A DNA stretch of 64,000 nt from Vibrio renipiscarius (GCF_000827885.1 NZ_JTKH01000023.1:1-64000), one strand, 5' to 3'; counted from the stretch's first letter, positions 36,853 through 46,580 are shown. Notes: generated from the sequence alone by a model not told the origin. Numbers and translations: made by a program.

Positions 36853-38220
36853 ATGATCACCCATATCAGTCCCGCAGGGAGTATGGATTTACTTTCTCAA
36901 CTTGAAGTTGAGCGCCTTAAAAAAACCGCATCCAGTGATCTTTATCAGCTCTATCGCAACTGTACGTTAGCCGTTCTGAATTCAGGCAGCCACACCGACA
37001 ACTCAAAAGAGCTGCTGGATAAAAACAAATCTTTTGATGTGACTGTGATGCGTCGTGAGCGCGGCATTAAGCTCGAGCTAACGAACCCACCAGAGCATGC
37101 GTTCGTTGATGGCCAAATCATTAAAGGCATTCAAGAACACCTATTTTCGGTGCTACGCGACATTGTTTACGTCAACATGCACTTGGCGGACAATCAGCGC
37201 TTAAACCTCACCAACGCCACCCACATCACCAACTTGGTGTTTGGTATTTTACGTAACGCAGGCACGCTTACCCCGGGTATCGAACCCAACATGATCGTTT
37301 GTTGGGGTGGCCACTCCATTAATCCAACCGAGTACCAGTACACCCGCGAAGTCGGTAACGAAATGGGCTTACGTGAGCTGAATATCTGTACTGGCTGTGG
37401 TCCAGGTGCAATGGAAGGCCCAATGAAAGGCGCGGCCATCGGGCACGCTAAGCAGCGCTACACGTCACAGCGCTATCTTGGTTTAACCGAACCGTCAATC
37501 ATTGCAGCGGAGCCACCAAATCCTATCGTCAATGAGCTGGTTATCATGCCGGATATTGAAAAACGTCTAGAAGCATTTGTGCGTATGGCGCACGGGATTG
37601 TCATTTTCCCTGGTGGACCGGGCACCGCTGAAGAACTGCTCTACATCTTGGGCATTATGATGCACCCAGAAAATGCAGACCAACCGCTACCGATTATCCT
37701 CACCGGCCCTAAAGAGAGCGAAGCGTACTTCCGTTCAATTGATCAATTTATTGGTGACACATTAGGTGAAGCTGCGCAGAAGCATTATCAAATTGTCATC
37801 GATAATCCGGCTAAAGTGGCGAAAATCATGAAGCAAAGCATGGATGACGTTCGCCAGCATCGTAAAGACACCGGCGATGCCTATAGCTTTAACTGGTCGC
37901 TAAAGATCGAACCTGAGTTCCAATTGCCATTCGATCCTACCCATGAAAACATGGCCAGCCTCGACTTACACCTCAACCAACGCCCAGAAAACTTAGCCGC
38001 TGCTCTGCGCCAAGCCTTTTCGGGTATTGTTGCGGGTAACGTGAAAGCCGAAGGTATTCGTGAAATTGAGCGCAACGGCCCCTTCGTACTCGATGGCGAT
38101 CGCGAGTTAATGAAGAAAATGGACTTGCTGCTGAAAGATTTTGTCACGCAACATCGCATGAAGCTCCCTGGCAACACGGCCTATGAGCCATGTTATCGAA
38201 TCGCGACCGATTCGAAATAG
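36853..38220 (+). CDS. ppnN: Nucleotide 5'-monophosphate nucleosidase PpnN
   Basis: PpnN (YgdH) splits purine and pyrimidine nucleoside monophosphates into base and ribose 5-phosphate and is a known (p)ppGpp target in E. coli. The 455-residue protein has the LOG-family motif [10 protein letters not shown] and flanking N- and C-terminal domains of normal size. The ATG follows an AAGGAGG site. It is a single-gene unit followed by a strong hairpin and by xni. Confidence 0.95.
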   Translation: MITHISPAGSMDLLSQLEVERLKKTASSDLYQLYRNCTLAVLNSGSHTDNSKELLDKNKSFDVTVMRRERGIKLELTNPPEHAFVDGQIIKGIQEHLFSVLRDIVYVNMHLADNQRLNLTNATHITNLVFGILRNAGTLTPGIEPNMIVCWGGHSINPTEYQYTREVGNEMGLRELNICTGCGPGAMEGPMKGAAIGHAKQRYTSQRYLGLTEPSIIAAEPPNPIVNELVIMPDIEKRLEAFVRMAHGIVIFPGGPGTAEELLYILGIMMHPENADQPLPIILTGPKESEAYFRSIDQFIGDTLGEAAQKHYQIVIDNPAKVAKIMKQSMDDVRQHRKDTGDAYSFNWSLKIEPEFQLPFDPTHENMASLDLHLNQRPENLAAALRQAFSGIVAGNVKAEGIREIERNGPFVLDGDRELMKKMDLLLKDFVTQHRMKLPGNTAYEPCYRIATDSK

Positions 38221-38238
38221 CCATCCTTGAAACATGAG

Positions 38239-38267
38239 TAATTCGAACGAGTCGCTCGTTCGAATTA
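38239..38267 (+). repeat. 13-bp perfect hairpin downstream of ppnN
   Basis: TAATTCGAACGAG (38239-38251) is followed after a 3-base loop by its exact complement (38255-38267). No T tract follows. It may end the ppnN transcript by a factor-dependent route or protect its 3' end. Confidence 0.6.
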
Positions 38268-38372
38268 ACTAACGAATCAACCTGCGAATCCGGGATATCG
38301 CCGCATCTGGCTGGCTTTATCCCTCACTTCATTTACAATAAGAGCCCTATGGCCCTTACTTTTTAAATGCTT

Positions 38373-39152
38373 ATGTCTATTCATCTTGTCATTATCGATG
38401 CTCTAAACCTGATCCGCCGCGTACACTCTGTGCAGCCCGATCCCACCGACATTGCAAGAACAATAGAAACCACTGGGCGAACGCTCACCCGCATTATCAA
38501 CGAAGCACAACCCACTCATATCGTCGCGGTGTTCGATCACCACCTACAAGAGCGAGGTTGGCGCGCGGACATTCTGCCTGAGTACAAACAAAATCGTAAG
38601 CCGATGCCCGAGCCTCTGCTCAACGGCCTTGATGCCATTCAAGATGCATGGTGGAAAATGGGCATCGATTCTTTGCTTTCTGATGGTGATGAAGCCGACG
38701 ATTTAGTGGCAACACTCGCCATCAAAGTCGCCAGCCACAATGAAAAAGTCACCATCATCTCAACCGACAAAGGTTACTGTCAGTTGCTTTCCCCAACGCT
38801 GCAAATTCGCGATTATTTTCAACACCGCTGGTTAGACGCACCTTTTATTGAAAAAGAGTTTGGGGTAAAACCTTGCCAGTTAGCTGATTACTGGGGATTA
38901 ACCGGCGTCAGCTCCAGCCAAGTCCCTGGTATTCCGGGGGTCGGGCCAAAAGCAGCCAAAGAAATCTTAACTCAGTTTGAGACCATTGAGCAGGCGCATG
39001 CCTCGGATGAACTGGTGAAGAAATACCGCAAAAAGTTTGATGAACATATTGAGATGGCGAGAACTTGTCGCCAAGTTGCTCAGTTAAAAACAGACATTGA
39101 ATTGGGTTTTAATCTACAAGACCTGCGCTACGAAGGCCCGAACCAAAAGTGA
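38373..39152 (+). CDS. xni: Flap endonuclease Xni (exonuclease IX family)
   Basis: Xni belongs to the 5'-nuclease family related to the N-terminal domain of DNA polymerase I. The 259-residue product starts MSIHLVIIDALNLIRR, very like E. coli Xni, and carries the acidic cluster DGDEADDLVA and the helix-hairpin-helix VPGIPGVGPKAA. An ATG two codons upstream (38367) is possible. It is convergent with rlmM and ends at a shared terminator. Confidence 0.93.
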   Translation: MSIHLVIIDALNLIRRVHSVQPDPTDIARTIETTGRTLTRIINEAQPTHIVAVFDHHLQERGWRADILPEYKQNRKPMPEPLLNGLDAIQDAWWKMGIDSLLSDGDEADDLVATLAIKVASHNEKVTIISTDKGYCQLLSPTLQIRDYFQHRWLDAPFIEKEFGVKPCQLADYWGLTGVSSSQVPGIPGVGPKAAKEILTQFETIEQAHASDELVKKYRKKFDEHIEMARTCRQVAQLKTDIELGFNLQDLRYEGPNQK

Positions 39153-39180
39153 CGCGTAACAGTAGCAAATAGCCTCGATA

Positions 39181-39206
39181 AAAAAAGCGCCCAATGGGCG
39201 CTTTTT
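39181..39206. terminator. Bidirectional terminator between xni and rlmM
   Basis: The stem AAAGCGCCC / GGGCGCTTT (39184-39192 and 39196-39204) has A and T runs on the two sides, so it can serve both converging genes. Confidence 0.85.
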
Positions 39207-39236
39207 ACAATAGCGTCAACGATCGCTCGTCAGCGC

Positions 39237-40328
39237 TTAGTGCGGAGAGATATTCGACAAGCTCTGAACATGCACCGTAATTTCTTCACGGTCATGGTAA
39301 AGGTGCTTCGCTTGAAGATTAAACTTCACATGATTCTCAATAAGGAACTTTTTCAAGTTCTCGATATCACCAAGAACTTCATCATAGCGACCTTTCATCG
39401 GCAATTTTAAGTTAAAAATCGCTTCTTGAGTCCAACCACTGATCAGCCATTCACCCATCAATTGAGCAACGCGCGATGGCTTCTCAATCATGTCACACAC
39501 CAACCATTTCACGTTTTTACGTGGTGGCTCAAACTTAAAGCCGTCTTCTTGGTGGTGCTTAACTTGGCCTGTATCCATAAGGCTTTGCGCCATCATGCCA
39601 TTATCCACCGAGTGGACGAACATAGAGCGCTTAACCAGCTGATAAGTCCAACCACCCGGACACGCACCTAAATCAACACACCACATGCCAGAAGCTAAAC
39701 GTTCATCCCACTCTTCACGAGGGATAAATACGTGGAAAGCCTCTTCAAGCTTCAATGTAGAGCGGCTTGGCGCATCAGCAGGGAACTTAAGACGAGGAAT
39801 GCCCATAAAGAACTGCGAGTTGTTTGTTGGCAATGAGTAACCAATGTAGCAATGGCCAGGCTCAACAAAACAAAGGTGCAATACTGGCTTCTTCGGGTTG
39901 TCTTTATTAAACAAAATGCCTTTGCCACGCAGGGCTTGGCGCATTGGCACAGTGAACTTACGGCAGAACTTAAGAAGTTCTTTCGCTTCGTTCGTGTCTG
40001 GCGTTTCAATGCGTAGATCACCACACATTGGCATGCCTTCCGCTTCACTCAACTCTTGCAGAATTGGCGAAATACGGTCTTCACGTGGCAAGTCGGTCAG
40101 TTCAACAGCAACGGCGAACATTTGGCGAGCAAAAATCAGCGATTTAAAATCTAACCCTTTCACTAGCTTGGCTGCATCACCAGATTGGTAACACTCAAAC
40201 AACACGAAACCAGAGTTTTTTTGAACGCGCGGAAAACCGAACACTTCCAGCGAACTCGCTCGATCTTGAATTTCACCCGCACACTCTTTCTCAAAGCCGG
40301 GACGGCAATAGAGCATTAGTTGTTTCAC
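39237..40328 (-). CDS. rlmM: 23S rRNA (cytidine-2498 2'-O)-methyltransferase RlmM
   Basis: RlmM (YgdE) methylates the ribose of C2498 in the peptidyl-transferase region of 23S rRNA using S-adenosylmethionine. The 363-residue protein has an N-terminal THUMP-like domain and a Rossmann methyltransferase domain with the motif [14 protein letters not shown]. The start is a GTG at 40328 directly after the DUF423 stop. It is last in gcvA-hydrolase-DUF423-rlmM. Confidence 0.95.
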   Translation of the reverse strand: MKQLMLYCRPGFEKECAGEIQDRASSLEVFGFPRVQKNSGFVLFECYQSGDAAKLVKGLDFKSLIFARQMFAVAVELTDLPREDRISPILQELSEAEGMPMCGDLRIETPDTNEAKELLKFCRKFTVPMRQALRGKGILFNKDNPKKPVLHLCFVEPGHCYIGYSLPTNNSQFFMGIPRLKFPADAPSRSTLKLEEAFHVFIPREEWDERLASGMWCVDLGACPGGWTYQLVKRSMFVHSVDNGMMAQSLMDTGQVKHHQEDGFKFEPPRKNVKWLVCDMIEKPSRVAQLMGEWLISGWTQEAIFNLKLPMKGRYDEVLGDIENLKKFLIENHVKFNLQAKHLYHDREEITVHVQSLSNISPH

Positions 40329-40724
40329 TTACTCACCTCTGTTGTTCTGTAGTGCTGCATAGACGAACAAAGCCCAACCTAACATAAAGGTCATGCCACC
40401 AAGCGGAGTAATCGGTCCAAACCATTTTATTCCACTTAATGCTAAGGCATAAAGGCTGCCGCTAAAACAAAAGATGCCGATAATAAAGCAAATCGCGGCG
40501 ATGAAAAAATACTTTTGCGCTTTTACACTGACTTTGTTCATCATCAGAATGCCACAAGCAATAATTGCCATCGCATGGATAAACTGATATTGGACACCAA
40601 TGCTAAAGACTTCAAGTAGATAGGGGGATAACATCGCTTTAAGTCCATGGGAGGCAAAGGCACCTAACGCCACACCCACTCCCGCAAGCGATCCCCCGAT
40701 AGCCAGTAGTTTATTCGCTTTCAT
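40329..40724 (-). CDS. DUF423 membrane protein (YgdD-like)
   Basis: A 131-residue inner-membrane protein with about four hydrophobic helices and the family start GSLAGVGVALGAFASHGLK. The start at 40724 has a GAGAGG site and overlaps the end of the upstream hydrolase by 14 bp. E. coli YgdD occurs in the same gcvA-ygdD-rlmM order. Function unknown. Confidence 0.88.
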   Translation of the reverse strand: MKANKLLAIGGSLAGVGVALGAFASHGLKAMLSPYLLEVFSIGVQYQFIHAMAIIACGILMMNKVSVKAQKYFFIAAICFIIGIFCFSGSLYALALSGIKWFGPITPLGGMTFMLGWALFVYAALQNNRGE

Positions 40725-41358
40725 GCGACCTCTCGGCAATATCATAGAGTTCAAAAATATACTGACTCAGCGTGTCGACCGCCAAATCAATATTACCTTG
40801 CTCAGTAAATCCCGAGCGCTTACGCGGCTTAAAGCCATGATCGCCATCAGGAAGAAACGAGCTGCGGACACTCGGCGAAAAAGCAAACTGGGCAAACTCT
40901 TCACGTTTACCGAACGTATCGCGTTCACCTTGTAAAATAAGACAAGGTTTCGCCAACGACGCTAAATGTTCGCCTTTGTACTTTTCTGGCTTGCCTGGCG
41001 GATGAAAAGGAAAACCTAAACAGGCGATCCCCGCCACCAGCGGATGTTCACTCAATAAGCTCGCCATACGGCCACCCATTGATTTCCCACCAATGACCAC
41101 TGGTTTATCGGCATATTGAGCAATAATGCGCTCAAAGGCTTCGAGTAACTTAGGTGCGCGATCCGGCGGACGTTTAGTGCCTAATTCTGCACGTTGCACC
41201 ATATACGGAAAATTAAAGCGCACCACTCGGATGCCTTTCGCCACCAGTCCCATAGCCACTTGCTGCATGAACGCATGGTCCATGCCTGCACCTGCGCCAT
41301 GAGCAAAAATAAATAACGGCGCATTCTCTGCACCGTCAATCATTACGTTATTCGTCAT
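40711..41358 (-). CDS. Alpha/beta hydrolase (TEX30/KANSL3-like)
   Basis: A 215-residue cytoplasmic hydrolase with the oxyanion motif FAHGAGAGMD, nucleophile elbow GGKSMGG and a late GDHGF histidine, completing a Ser-Asp-His triad. The pattern fits the family of TEX30/KANSL3-like predicted esterases of unknown substrate. The start at 41358 overlaps the gcvA stop by 11 bp; the longer frame from 41409 runs deep into gcvA. Part of a tightly packed minus-strand operon. Confidence 0.85.
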   Translation of the reverse strand: MTNNVMIDGAENAPLFIFAHGAGAGMDHAFMQQVAMGLVAKGIRVVRFNFPYMVQRAELGTKRPPDRAPKLLEAFERIIAQYADKPVVIGGKSMGGRMASLLSEHPLVAGIACLGFPFHPPGKPEKYKGEHLASLAKPCLILQGERDTFGKREEFAQFAFSPSVRSSFLPDGDHGFKPRKRSGFTEQGNIDLAVDTLSQYIFELYDIAERSHESE

Positions 41359-42262
41359 CGTCCAATAGTTCCTCTTGCTCACTGTGCGCTTTCGCGAGCA
41401 TCCAGTCACGGAAAGTGGCTATTCTGCCCATATCCGCTTGCTTCTCATGACAAACCACATAGAAAGCATTCTTTGAGACCAGCATTTCATCGAATGGGGC
41501 AATTAAACGGCCCGCTTCAAGTTCTGGCTGTGCTAATACGTTATTGCCAAGTGCAACGCCTTGACCATGCGCCGCCGCTTGTAAAACCATCGTCGAATGA
41601 CTAAAAATCGGCCCATGGTTTAAGTTCACACCTTCCACGCCATGAAACTTAGCAAAGTGCTTCCAATCTTTACGCGATGTATCGTGCAGCAAAGTATGGT
41701 TCTTCAAATCACCTAATTCTTCTAATGGTTTAACGCCCAATAAGAGAGACGGTGAGCAAAGTGGGATCAAAAACTCTTGATAGAGTTTATCGGCACGTAA
41801 GCCAGGCCAATTTCCTCGGCCATAATAAATCGCGACATCCACGTCATCGGTCAACGAACCTTCATCCATATCAACCGCTTTAATGCGGACATCGATATCC
41901 GGTTGTTGTTGATTAAAATCCGCTAAACGCGGCACGAGCCATTGAATCGCAAAACTTGGCGGTAAACTAATCGTCAGTGCACCTTTTTCGCTGCGTTCTA
42001 AGACTTTATCTGTGGCTTCGGCTAGCGAGGTGAAAATGTCTTTAATGTCGAGGAAGTAGCTTTGCCCTTCTTCGGTCAACAGTAAAGAACGGTTACGGCG
42101 GCGGAACAGTTTCAAGCTAAGAAACTCTTCTAACGCCTTGATTTGATGGCTAACTGCGGCCTGCGTCACAAATAATTCTTCTGCTGCACGAGTAAAACTC
42201 AAGTGGCGAGCAGCGGCTTCAAATACCTTCAACGAATTCAACGGGGGTAATCTTCTGGACAT
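41348..42262 (-). CDS. gcvA: Glycine cleavage system LysR-type regulator GcvA
   Basis: GcvA controls the glycine cleavage operon and activates the sRNA gene gcvB. The 304-residue protein has an N-terminal winged helix-turn-helix, nearly identical by eye to E. coli GcvA (LPPLNSLKVFEAAARHLSF; FVTQAAVSHQI), and a LysR effector-binding domain. The start at 42262 (MSRRLPP) has AAGG at good spacing; the longer TTG frame is rejected. GcvB lies divergently just upstream, which supports the assignment. Confidence 0.93.
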   Translation of the reverse strand: MSRRLPPLNSLKVFEAAARHLSFTRAAEELFVTQAAVSHQIKALEEFLSLKLFRRRNRSLLLTEEGQSYFLDIKDIFTSLAEATDKVLERSEKGALTISLPPSFAIQWLVPRLADFNQQQPDIDVRIKAVDMDEGSLTDDVDVAIYYGRGNWPGLRADKLYQEFLIPLCSPSLLLGVKPLEELGDLKNHTLLHDTSRKDWKHFAKFHGVEGVNLNHGPIFSHSTMVLQAAAHGQGVALGNNVLAQPELEAGRLIAPFDEMLVSKNAFYVVCHEKQADMGRIATFRDWMLAKAHSEQEELLDDDE

Positions 42263-42319
42263 AGGCGCCTTCAATAAACTGGATTAGTTTTTTTAATCTG
42301 AAACATTATAAAATGTCCG

Positions 42320-42348
42320 TTGCCTGACGACCAGAGAAATTCTATATT
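42320..42348 (+). promoter_or_regulatory. Sigma-70 promoter of gcvB
   Basis: The -35 TTGCCT (42320-42325), a 17-base spacer and the -10 TATATT (42343-42348) are on the plus strand. A transcript would start near 42355. GcvA is expected to bind in the 42263-42320 region between the divergent genes. Confidence 0.75.
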
Positions 42349-42354
42349 TCGTCC

Positions 42355-42560
42355 CGCAAGACAAGCCTGAACGGCTTGGTTTCTTTGAAATCAATTGGCT
42401 TTGTTGTTGCGATGTTGTGTTTGCAAACTCGTACTTCGAGTTGGGTAGAATTTCTACCATGGTTTCGTCTCTCTGAATCCCTAGAGACGGGACGTATACT
42501 TCCTGTTTTTTTGACCTGTCTGTCAAATTTTTTAGCACCGCCTTTAGGCGGTGTTTTTTT
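42355..42560 (+). ncRNA. gcvB: GcvB small regulatory RNA
   Basis: GcvB is an Hfq-dependent sRNA that represses many amino-acid and peptide transport mRNAs. The roughly 206-nt transcript matches enteric GcvB in order: a 5' hairpin (CAAGCC / GGCTTG), the G/U-rich seed region containing GATGTTGTGTTTGC, several further hairpins (AACTCG/CGAGTT; GGTAGAA/TTCTACC; GTCTCT/AGAGAC), then ACTTCCTGT and CCTGTCTGTC, and the terminator with TAGCACCGCC. It is divergent from gcvA, as in E. coli. The 5' end is estimated from the promoter. Short open frames here are shadows. Confidence 0.92.
42536..42560 (+). terminator. Intrinsic terminator of gcvB
   Basis: The stem CACCGCC / GGCGGTG (42536-42542 and 42547-42553) is followed by seven T. 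Confidence 0.92.
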
Positions 42561-42583
42561 ATGCCTGCGATAAAGAGACAGGC

Positions 42584-42622
42584 ATAAAAAAAGCGCAAAC
42601 CGAATCAACGATTTGCGCTTCT
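42584..42622 (-). terminator. Intrinsic terminator of thiI
   Basis: The stem AAGCGCAAA / TTTGCGCTT (42591-42599 and 42612-42620) is followed on the minus strand by a T run. It lies 65-100 bp past the thiI stop and back to back with the gcvB terminator. Confidence 0.85.
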
Positions 42623-42686
42623 TATTCGCTTTAATGATGCGTTATAAACAACGATAACGCATCGACAAGCAACCCATCGATAACGA

Positions 42687-44135
42687 CTATGGGCGATATA
42701 CTTTTACATTAGCAAAGCCTTGCTCTTGCAAGTACAGCGCTTGCAAGCGGCTCATCACGCCACGCTCACAGTAAAGAAGGTAGGTCTTGCTCTGGTCAAG
42801 ATCACCAAACTGAGTACCTAACTTGTAGAACGGCAAGTGTTTCACTTCAACGCCTTCAATTTCAAGTGGCTTCTCATCTTCTTCATCTGGGCTACGGATA
42901 TCCAGAACAATCGCATGCTCTTCAACCGCTTGAACTTGCTCAACTTCAGGAACCGCTTCTTCAGTCTGCTTCGCGATTTCACGAATATCGATGCTGCGCG
43001 CTTCTTGAATAACTCGATCGAGGATATCAAAGTCAAATTTCGCTTCTTCGATCTCTAGCTTCGACTTCACGGCTTTCACGGTTGGCTTTTTCGAAATAAC
43101 GCCACAGTATTCAGGCATGGTCTTCGCAAAATCTTCCGTACCGATATCACGAGCAACATTGATGATGTCTTCTTTGTCCCAGTTAATCAGCGGACGCAGG
43201 ATCAATGTATCTGTCACGTTGTCGATATGGCGTAAGTTCGTCAGCGTTTGGCTAGAAACTTGACCAAGTGCCTCACCCGTTATCAGTGCTTGAATATCAA
43301 ACTTCTCAGCAACTTTACCTGCCGCACGCATAAACATACGCTTCAAGATAACGCCCATTTGACCGTCATCCACTTTCTCTAAGATCTCTGCAACAACAGG
43401 ATCAAAATCTACCGAGATAAAGCGAACTTTGGCTGATGAACCGTATTTGTTCCATAGGTAATAAGCCACTTGCTTTACGCCAATCTCGTGCGCTGGGCCA
43501 CCTAGATTGAAGAAGCAGTAATGCACTTTTGAGCCACGCTTGATATGCAGGTAGCTAGAAACGCCAGAGTCAAAGCCGCCTGAGATCAGGCTCAGAAGAT
43601 CTTCTTGTGTACCTAGAGGGAAACCACCTAAGCCTTTATGGCGAGCTAGAATTTGGTTCAGCTTGTCATGATCAACTTCGACTTTAATCGTCACATCAGG
43701 CGATTTAAGTTGTACTTTCGCCGTCGCGACCGCTTGGTTTAAACCACCGCCAACATAACGCTCTAGTTCGATAGACGTGAAGTCATGCTTACCACGACGC
43801 TTAGCACGAACAACAAATGTTTTGTTTTCAACTAACGAGCCGCTCAGTTCCAGCACTTGCTCATAGATGTTATGCAAATCGGTAAATTCCGATTGCTTCA
43901 CTTCTAGAACGTGATGAATACCTGGCGTGTGCGTCAGAATTTCCAATACTTCTGCGTGGAATTGATCACTTTCTGAAGTCACTTCAATGTGATCACGGCG
44001 GTTAAATACCGCAACCGCTGATGTACGGTTTCTGATAATGTTGCGAATATTGCCTTCAAGAATCTTTGTGAAGCGCTTGCGCACTGATTCACTTTTTACA
44101 AAAATTTCTGGATGAGGTTTTACAATAAATTTCAT
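42687..44135 (-). CDS. thiI: tRNA 4-thiouridine synthase ThiI
   Basis: ThiI transfers sulfur to U8 of tRNA and supports thiazole formation for thiamine. The 482-residue protein has an N-terminal ferredoxin-like/THUMP region, a PP-loop ATP-binding motif SGGFDSGV and a C-terminal rhodanese domain whose persulfide cysteine is C456 (YCERG), the same number as in E. coli. No TPP riboswitch is visible in the 164-bp leader. It stands as a single gene between its own terminator and that of pomAB. Confidence 0.97.
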   Translation of the reverse strand: MKFIVKPHPEIFVKSESVRKRFTKILEGNIRNIIRNRTSAVAVFNRRDHIEVTSESDQFHAEVLEILTHTPGIHHVLEVKQSEFTDLHNIYEQVLELSGSLVENKTFVVRAKRRGKHDFTSIELERYVGGGLNQAVATAKVQLKSPDVTIKVEVDHDKLNQILARHKGLGGFPLGTQEDLLSLISGGFDSGVSSYLHIKRGSKVHYCFFNLGGPAHEIGVKQVAYYLWNKYGSSAKVRFISVDFDPVVAEILEKVDDGQMGVILKRMFMRAAGKVAEKFDIQALITGEALGQVSSQTLTNLRHIDNVTDTLILRPLINWDKEDIINVARDIGTEDFAKTMPEYCGVISKKPTVKAVKSKLEIEEAKFDFDILDRVIQEARSIDIREIAKQTEEAVPEVEQVQAVEEHAIVLDIRSPDEEDEKPLEIEGVEVKHLPFYKLGTQFGDLDQSKTYLLYCERGVMSRLQALYLQEQGFANVKVYRP

Positions 44136-44254
44136 ACTTCACTTCACTGGTTAACAGTTATTCGCAATCATCACCAATATACATTCCGTCATTAAACGTA
44201 TTTTCGCAGTATAGAGGTCCTTAAGGGCGCGGATTATACATGATGAAAAGATCA

Positions 44255-44286
44255 TAAAAAAGACGAGCTTTAAGCTCGTCTTTTTA
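44255..44286 (-). terminator. Intrinsic terminator of pomAB
   Basis: The stem AAGACGAGCTT / AAGCTCGTCTT (44260-44270 and 44272-44282) has a minus-strand T run and lies just past the pomB stop. Confidence 0.88.
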
Positions 44287-44299
44287 GTTTAGGCATTTA

Positions 44300-45247
44300 T
44301 TACGGGTTTGAAACCTGAACTTCGTCACTATATAAGGGTTCGCCCTGCATAATGCTGATTTCAACCCGACGGTTTTTAGACCGTTGCAACTCAGTATCAT
44401 TCGGACCTAAAGGCTCAGTATCGGCCATTCCGCGGACACGCAACCGTTGATGCGAAAAGCCTCGAACCGCTTCCATCTCTTGAGCGACAGAGACCGCTCT
44501 TTGCGCGGAAAGGTCCCAATTAGACCGATACAACTCGGAATCCAGACGCTGATTGTCTGTATGGCCCGATATGCGAATGATCCCCGGCACATCTTTGACT
44601 AGCTCCGCCACTTGACGCACTAATGGACGAAACTTAGGCTGCAAGAACGCGGAGTCAGCAGGGAATGCGCCTTTTTCGCGAATACGAATGACGATTTGCT
44701 GACCGAGATTATCAATCTCAATCGCGCCTTCTTGTATCTCCCGCTCTAGTGCTTTTTTGATGGATTCCATTAGGGTCTCCATTTCTTCTGACATCTCTGA
44801 AGCTTGGGATTGCTCGCTGTCCGATTCGGTATTTTGATTGTCTTGCGTTGACGTTTCCGGTGATTGACCACCGGTCAGTTTGCCTTTCTCACGCTGAGTT
44901 CCCCCAGCGCGATCGGATTCACCTTCATGAAACTCTAAGGTTTGCTGCGTAATGTCGATGGTTTGCTGCATGATCACATCAATCGGCGTCGGTTCAGGGC
45001 GGCCAGGACGGAACTCTTGCGCGATAATGCTGGTCCCTTTCGGGATATCTTTGACTTCCAAGCGGTTTTGGATACCAAAGGCGAATTTCATCGACCCCGC
45101 GATTTGTCTAAATTTGAGCACGTCCATTTCTGAAAAAGAAAGCAACAAGACAAAGAAACACATCAACAAGGTCATTAAATCAGAAAAAGTCGTCATCCAT
45201 AATGGTGCGCCTGGTGGTGGACATTTGCAGCCTTTATCATCATCCAT
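44300..45247 (-). CDS. pomB: Sodium-driven flagellar stator protein PomB
   Basis: PomB, with PomA, forms the sodium channel that drives the polar flagellum and anchors it to peptidoglycan. The 315-residue protein has one N-terminal membrane helix with the ion-binding aspartate D23 (TFSDLMTLLMCFF), a long linker rich in Glu/Ser/Gln and a C-terminal OmpA-like domain (RISGHTDNQRL). It follows pomA after 12 bp. Confidence 0.96.
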   Translation of the reverse strand: MDDDKGCKCPPPGAPLWMTTFSDLMTLLMCFFVLLLSFSEMDVLKFRQIAGSMKFAFGIQNRLEVKDIPKGTSIIAQEFRPGRPEPTPIDVIMQQTIDITQQTLEFHEGESDRAGGTQREKGKLTGGQSPETSTQDNQNTESDSEQSQASEMSEEMETLMESIKKALEREIQEGAIEIDNLGQQIVIRIREKGAFPADSAFLQPKFRPLVRQVAELVKDVPGIIRISGHTDNQRLDSELYRSNWDLSAQRAVSVAQEMEAVRGFSHQRLRVRGMADTEPLGPNDTELQRSKNRRVEISIMQGEPLYSDEVQVSNP

Positions 45248-45259
45248 AGGGCTTCCTTA

Positions 45260-46021
45260 CTAAGCGTCCACATCAAGGGATCGTTTACCTTCATTGAGGT
45301 AATTTTTCAGGTAGCTATCAATCACACGAGGGTTTTGACCATCTTGAATGGCCAGAACGCCATCCATAATTAAACGACGATTGAGTTTTTCTTGCTCACG
45401 ACGCAGCGATAATTTATCGGCAATCGGGAAGAACACCATATTCGATAGAACAGCACCGTACAGCGTGGTCAACAAAGCGACCGCCATCGCAGGTCCTATG
45501 GATTTCGGATCATCCATATTCGATAACATCGCCACCAAACCGACTAACGTACCAATCATCCCCATCGCGGGCGCAACGTCACCGAATGCTCTAAATACGC
45601 TGGTGCCTTTTTCATGGCGTTCATCGGTCAGAGAGATGTCTTTTTGCAATGCTGCTCGTACAACGTCGGCATCATGCCCATCCACCAATAAATCGATGCC
45701 TTTTTGCATGAAGCTGTTGGTCATCTCCATCTCTTCAAGCGCGAGAAAGCCCCCTTTGCGAGCGGAGTCTGCCATTTCGACAATCTTCGCGATCAGATCT
45801 TCTGGCTCATCGGTTTTAAACATAAAAGCTTTACCGGCGATTTTAGCGGCACCAAAAAATTGCCCGGCCGTGAATTTCATCAACACCACAAATGCAGAAC
45901 CACCAATAACGATAAGGATCGACGTGACGTCGACGAACATTCCTAGGCTTCCGCCCAACAACATCGCCATGATCACGAAGGCGAAACCGCCAATGAGTCC
46001 AATTAGCGTAGCTAAATCCAC
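45260..46021 (-). CDS. pomA: Sodium-driven flagellar stator protein PomA
   Basis: PomA is the four-helix stator subunit that contacts FliG. The 253-residue product begins MDLATLIGLIGG from a GTG codon with a GAGGAG site. The cytoplasmic loop and the two last helices (MGMIGTLVGLVAML; MAVALLTTLYGAVLSNMVF) are typical. A sigma-28-type promoter is 43-68 bp upstream. It forms a two-gene operon with pomB. Confidence 0.96.
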   Translation of the reverse strand: MDLATLIGLIGGFAFVIMAMLLGGSLGMFVDVTSILIVIGGSAFVVLMKFTAGQFFGAAKIAGKAFMFKTDEPEDLIAKIVEMADSARKGGFLALEEMEMTNSFMQKGIDLLVDGHDADVVRAALQKDISLTDERHEKGTSVFRAFGDVAPAMGMIGTLVGLVAMLSNMDDPKSIGPAMAVALLTTLYGAVLSNMVFFPIADKLSLRREQEKLNRRLIMDGVLAIQDGQNPRVIDSYLKNYLNEGKRSLDVDA

Positions 46022-46063
46022 AAAGCACTCCTCATGCTAACCTTTTATACTGTCTCTGGAATT

Positions 46064-46089
46064 ATATCGGCAGCGCTTGTGAATCTTTA
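46064..46089 (-). promoter_or_regulatory. Sigma-28-type promoter of pomAB
   Basis: On the minus strand -35 TAAAGATT, a 10-base spacer and -10 GCCGATAT. The -35 and spacer length are identical to those of the second flagellin promoter (13446-13471). The implied leader is about 36 nt. It ties stator expression to late flagellar genes. The remaining gap to xseB (46090-46317) has no clear element. Confidence 0.7.
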
Positions 46090-46317
46090 ATTTTTTTATT
46101 GGCATCGCATTCACATTCCCCTCAAGCAACACCTAGCATTGGTGGATAATTCATCGATTTCGTTATAGATCATTTCGTCACAACGAATCACTCCCCTATT
46201 TTCCCCTTATCTTTACTCTGTTTTAGCTCGATTTTTATAACAATTTTCCTCTGTTAAATTTGACCATCATTAACGGCTAAGGTAACTTTCGTGCATCTTT
46301 CCTAATCTAGAAATATT

Positions 46318-46560
46318 ATGGCGAGCAAGAAACCTGAAAATATGACCTTTGAGGCGACCATTGACGAGTTAGATACTATCGTTGAAGACTTAGAAAATGG
46401 GGATTTAGCGTTGGATGATGCGCTAAAGAAATTTGAGCGCGGCATCGGCTTGGCGCGTGCAGGTCAAAGCAAACTGAACGATGCGGAACAGCGCGTTAGT
46501 ATCTTGTTGCAAAATGATGATGACGCCGCGTTGTCTGACTTTTCCTCTCAGCCTGAATAG
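46318..46560 (+). CDS. xseB: Exodeoxyribonuclease VII small subunit XseB
   Basis: XseB is the small subunit of exonuclease VII, which degrades single-stranded DNA. The 80-residue helical protein has the family core FEATIDELDTIVEDLENG and LKKFERGIGL. It leads xseB-ispA-dxs, the usual gammaproteobacterial order. The ribosome site is weak. Confidence 0.95.
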   Translation: MASKKPENMTFEATIDELDTIVEDLENGDLALDDALKKFERGIGLARAGQSKLNDAEQRVSILLQNDDDAALSDFSSQPE

Positions 46561-46580
46561 CACCGTTAGAAGATTACTGT

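Noticed and set aside
42376..42573. Open frames across the gcvB gene
   Set aside because: They run through conserved sRNA sequence and its terminator; the RNA explains the region.
44136..44254. TPP riboswitch before thiI
   Set aside because: No THI-box sequence or matching stems are visible; ThiI also serves tRNA thiolation.
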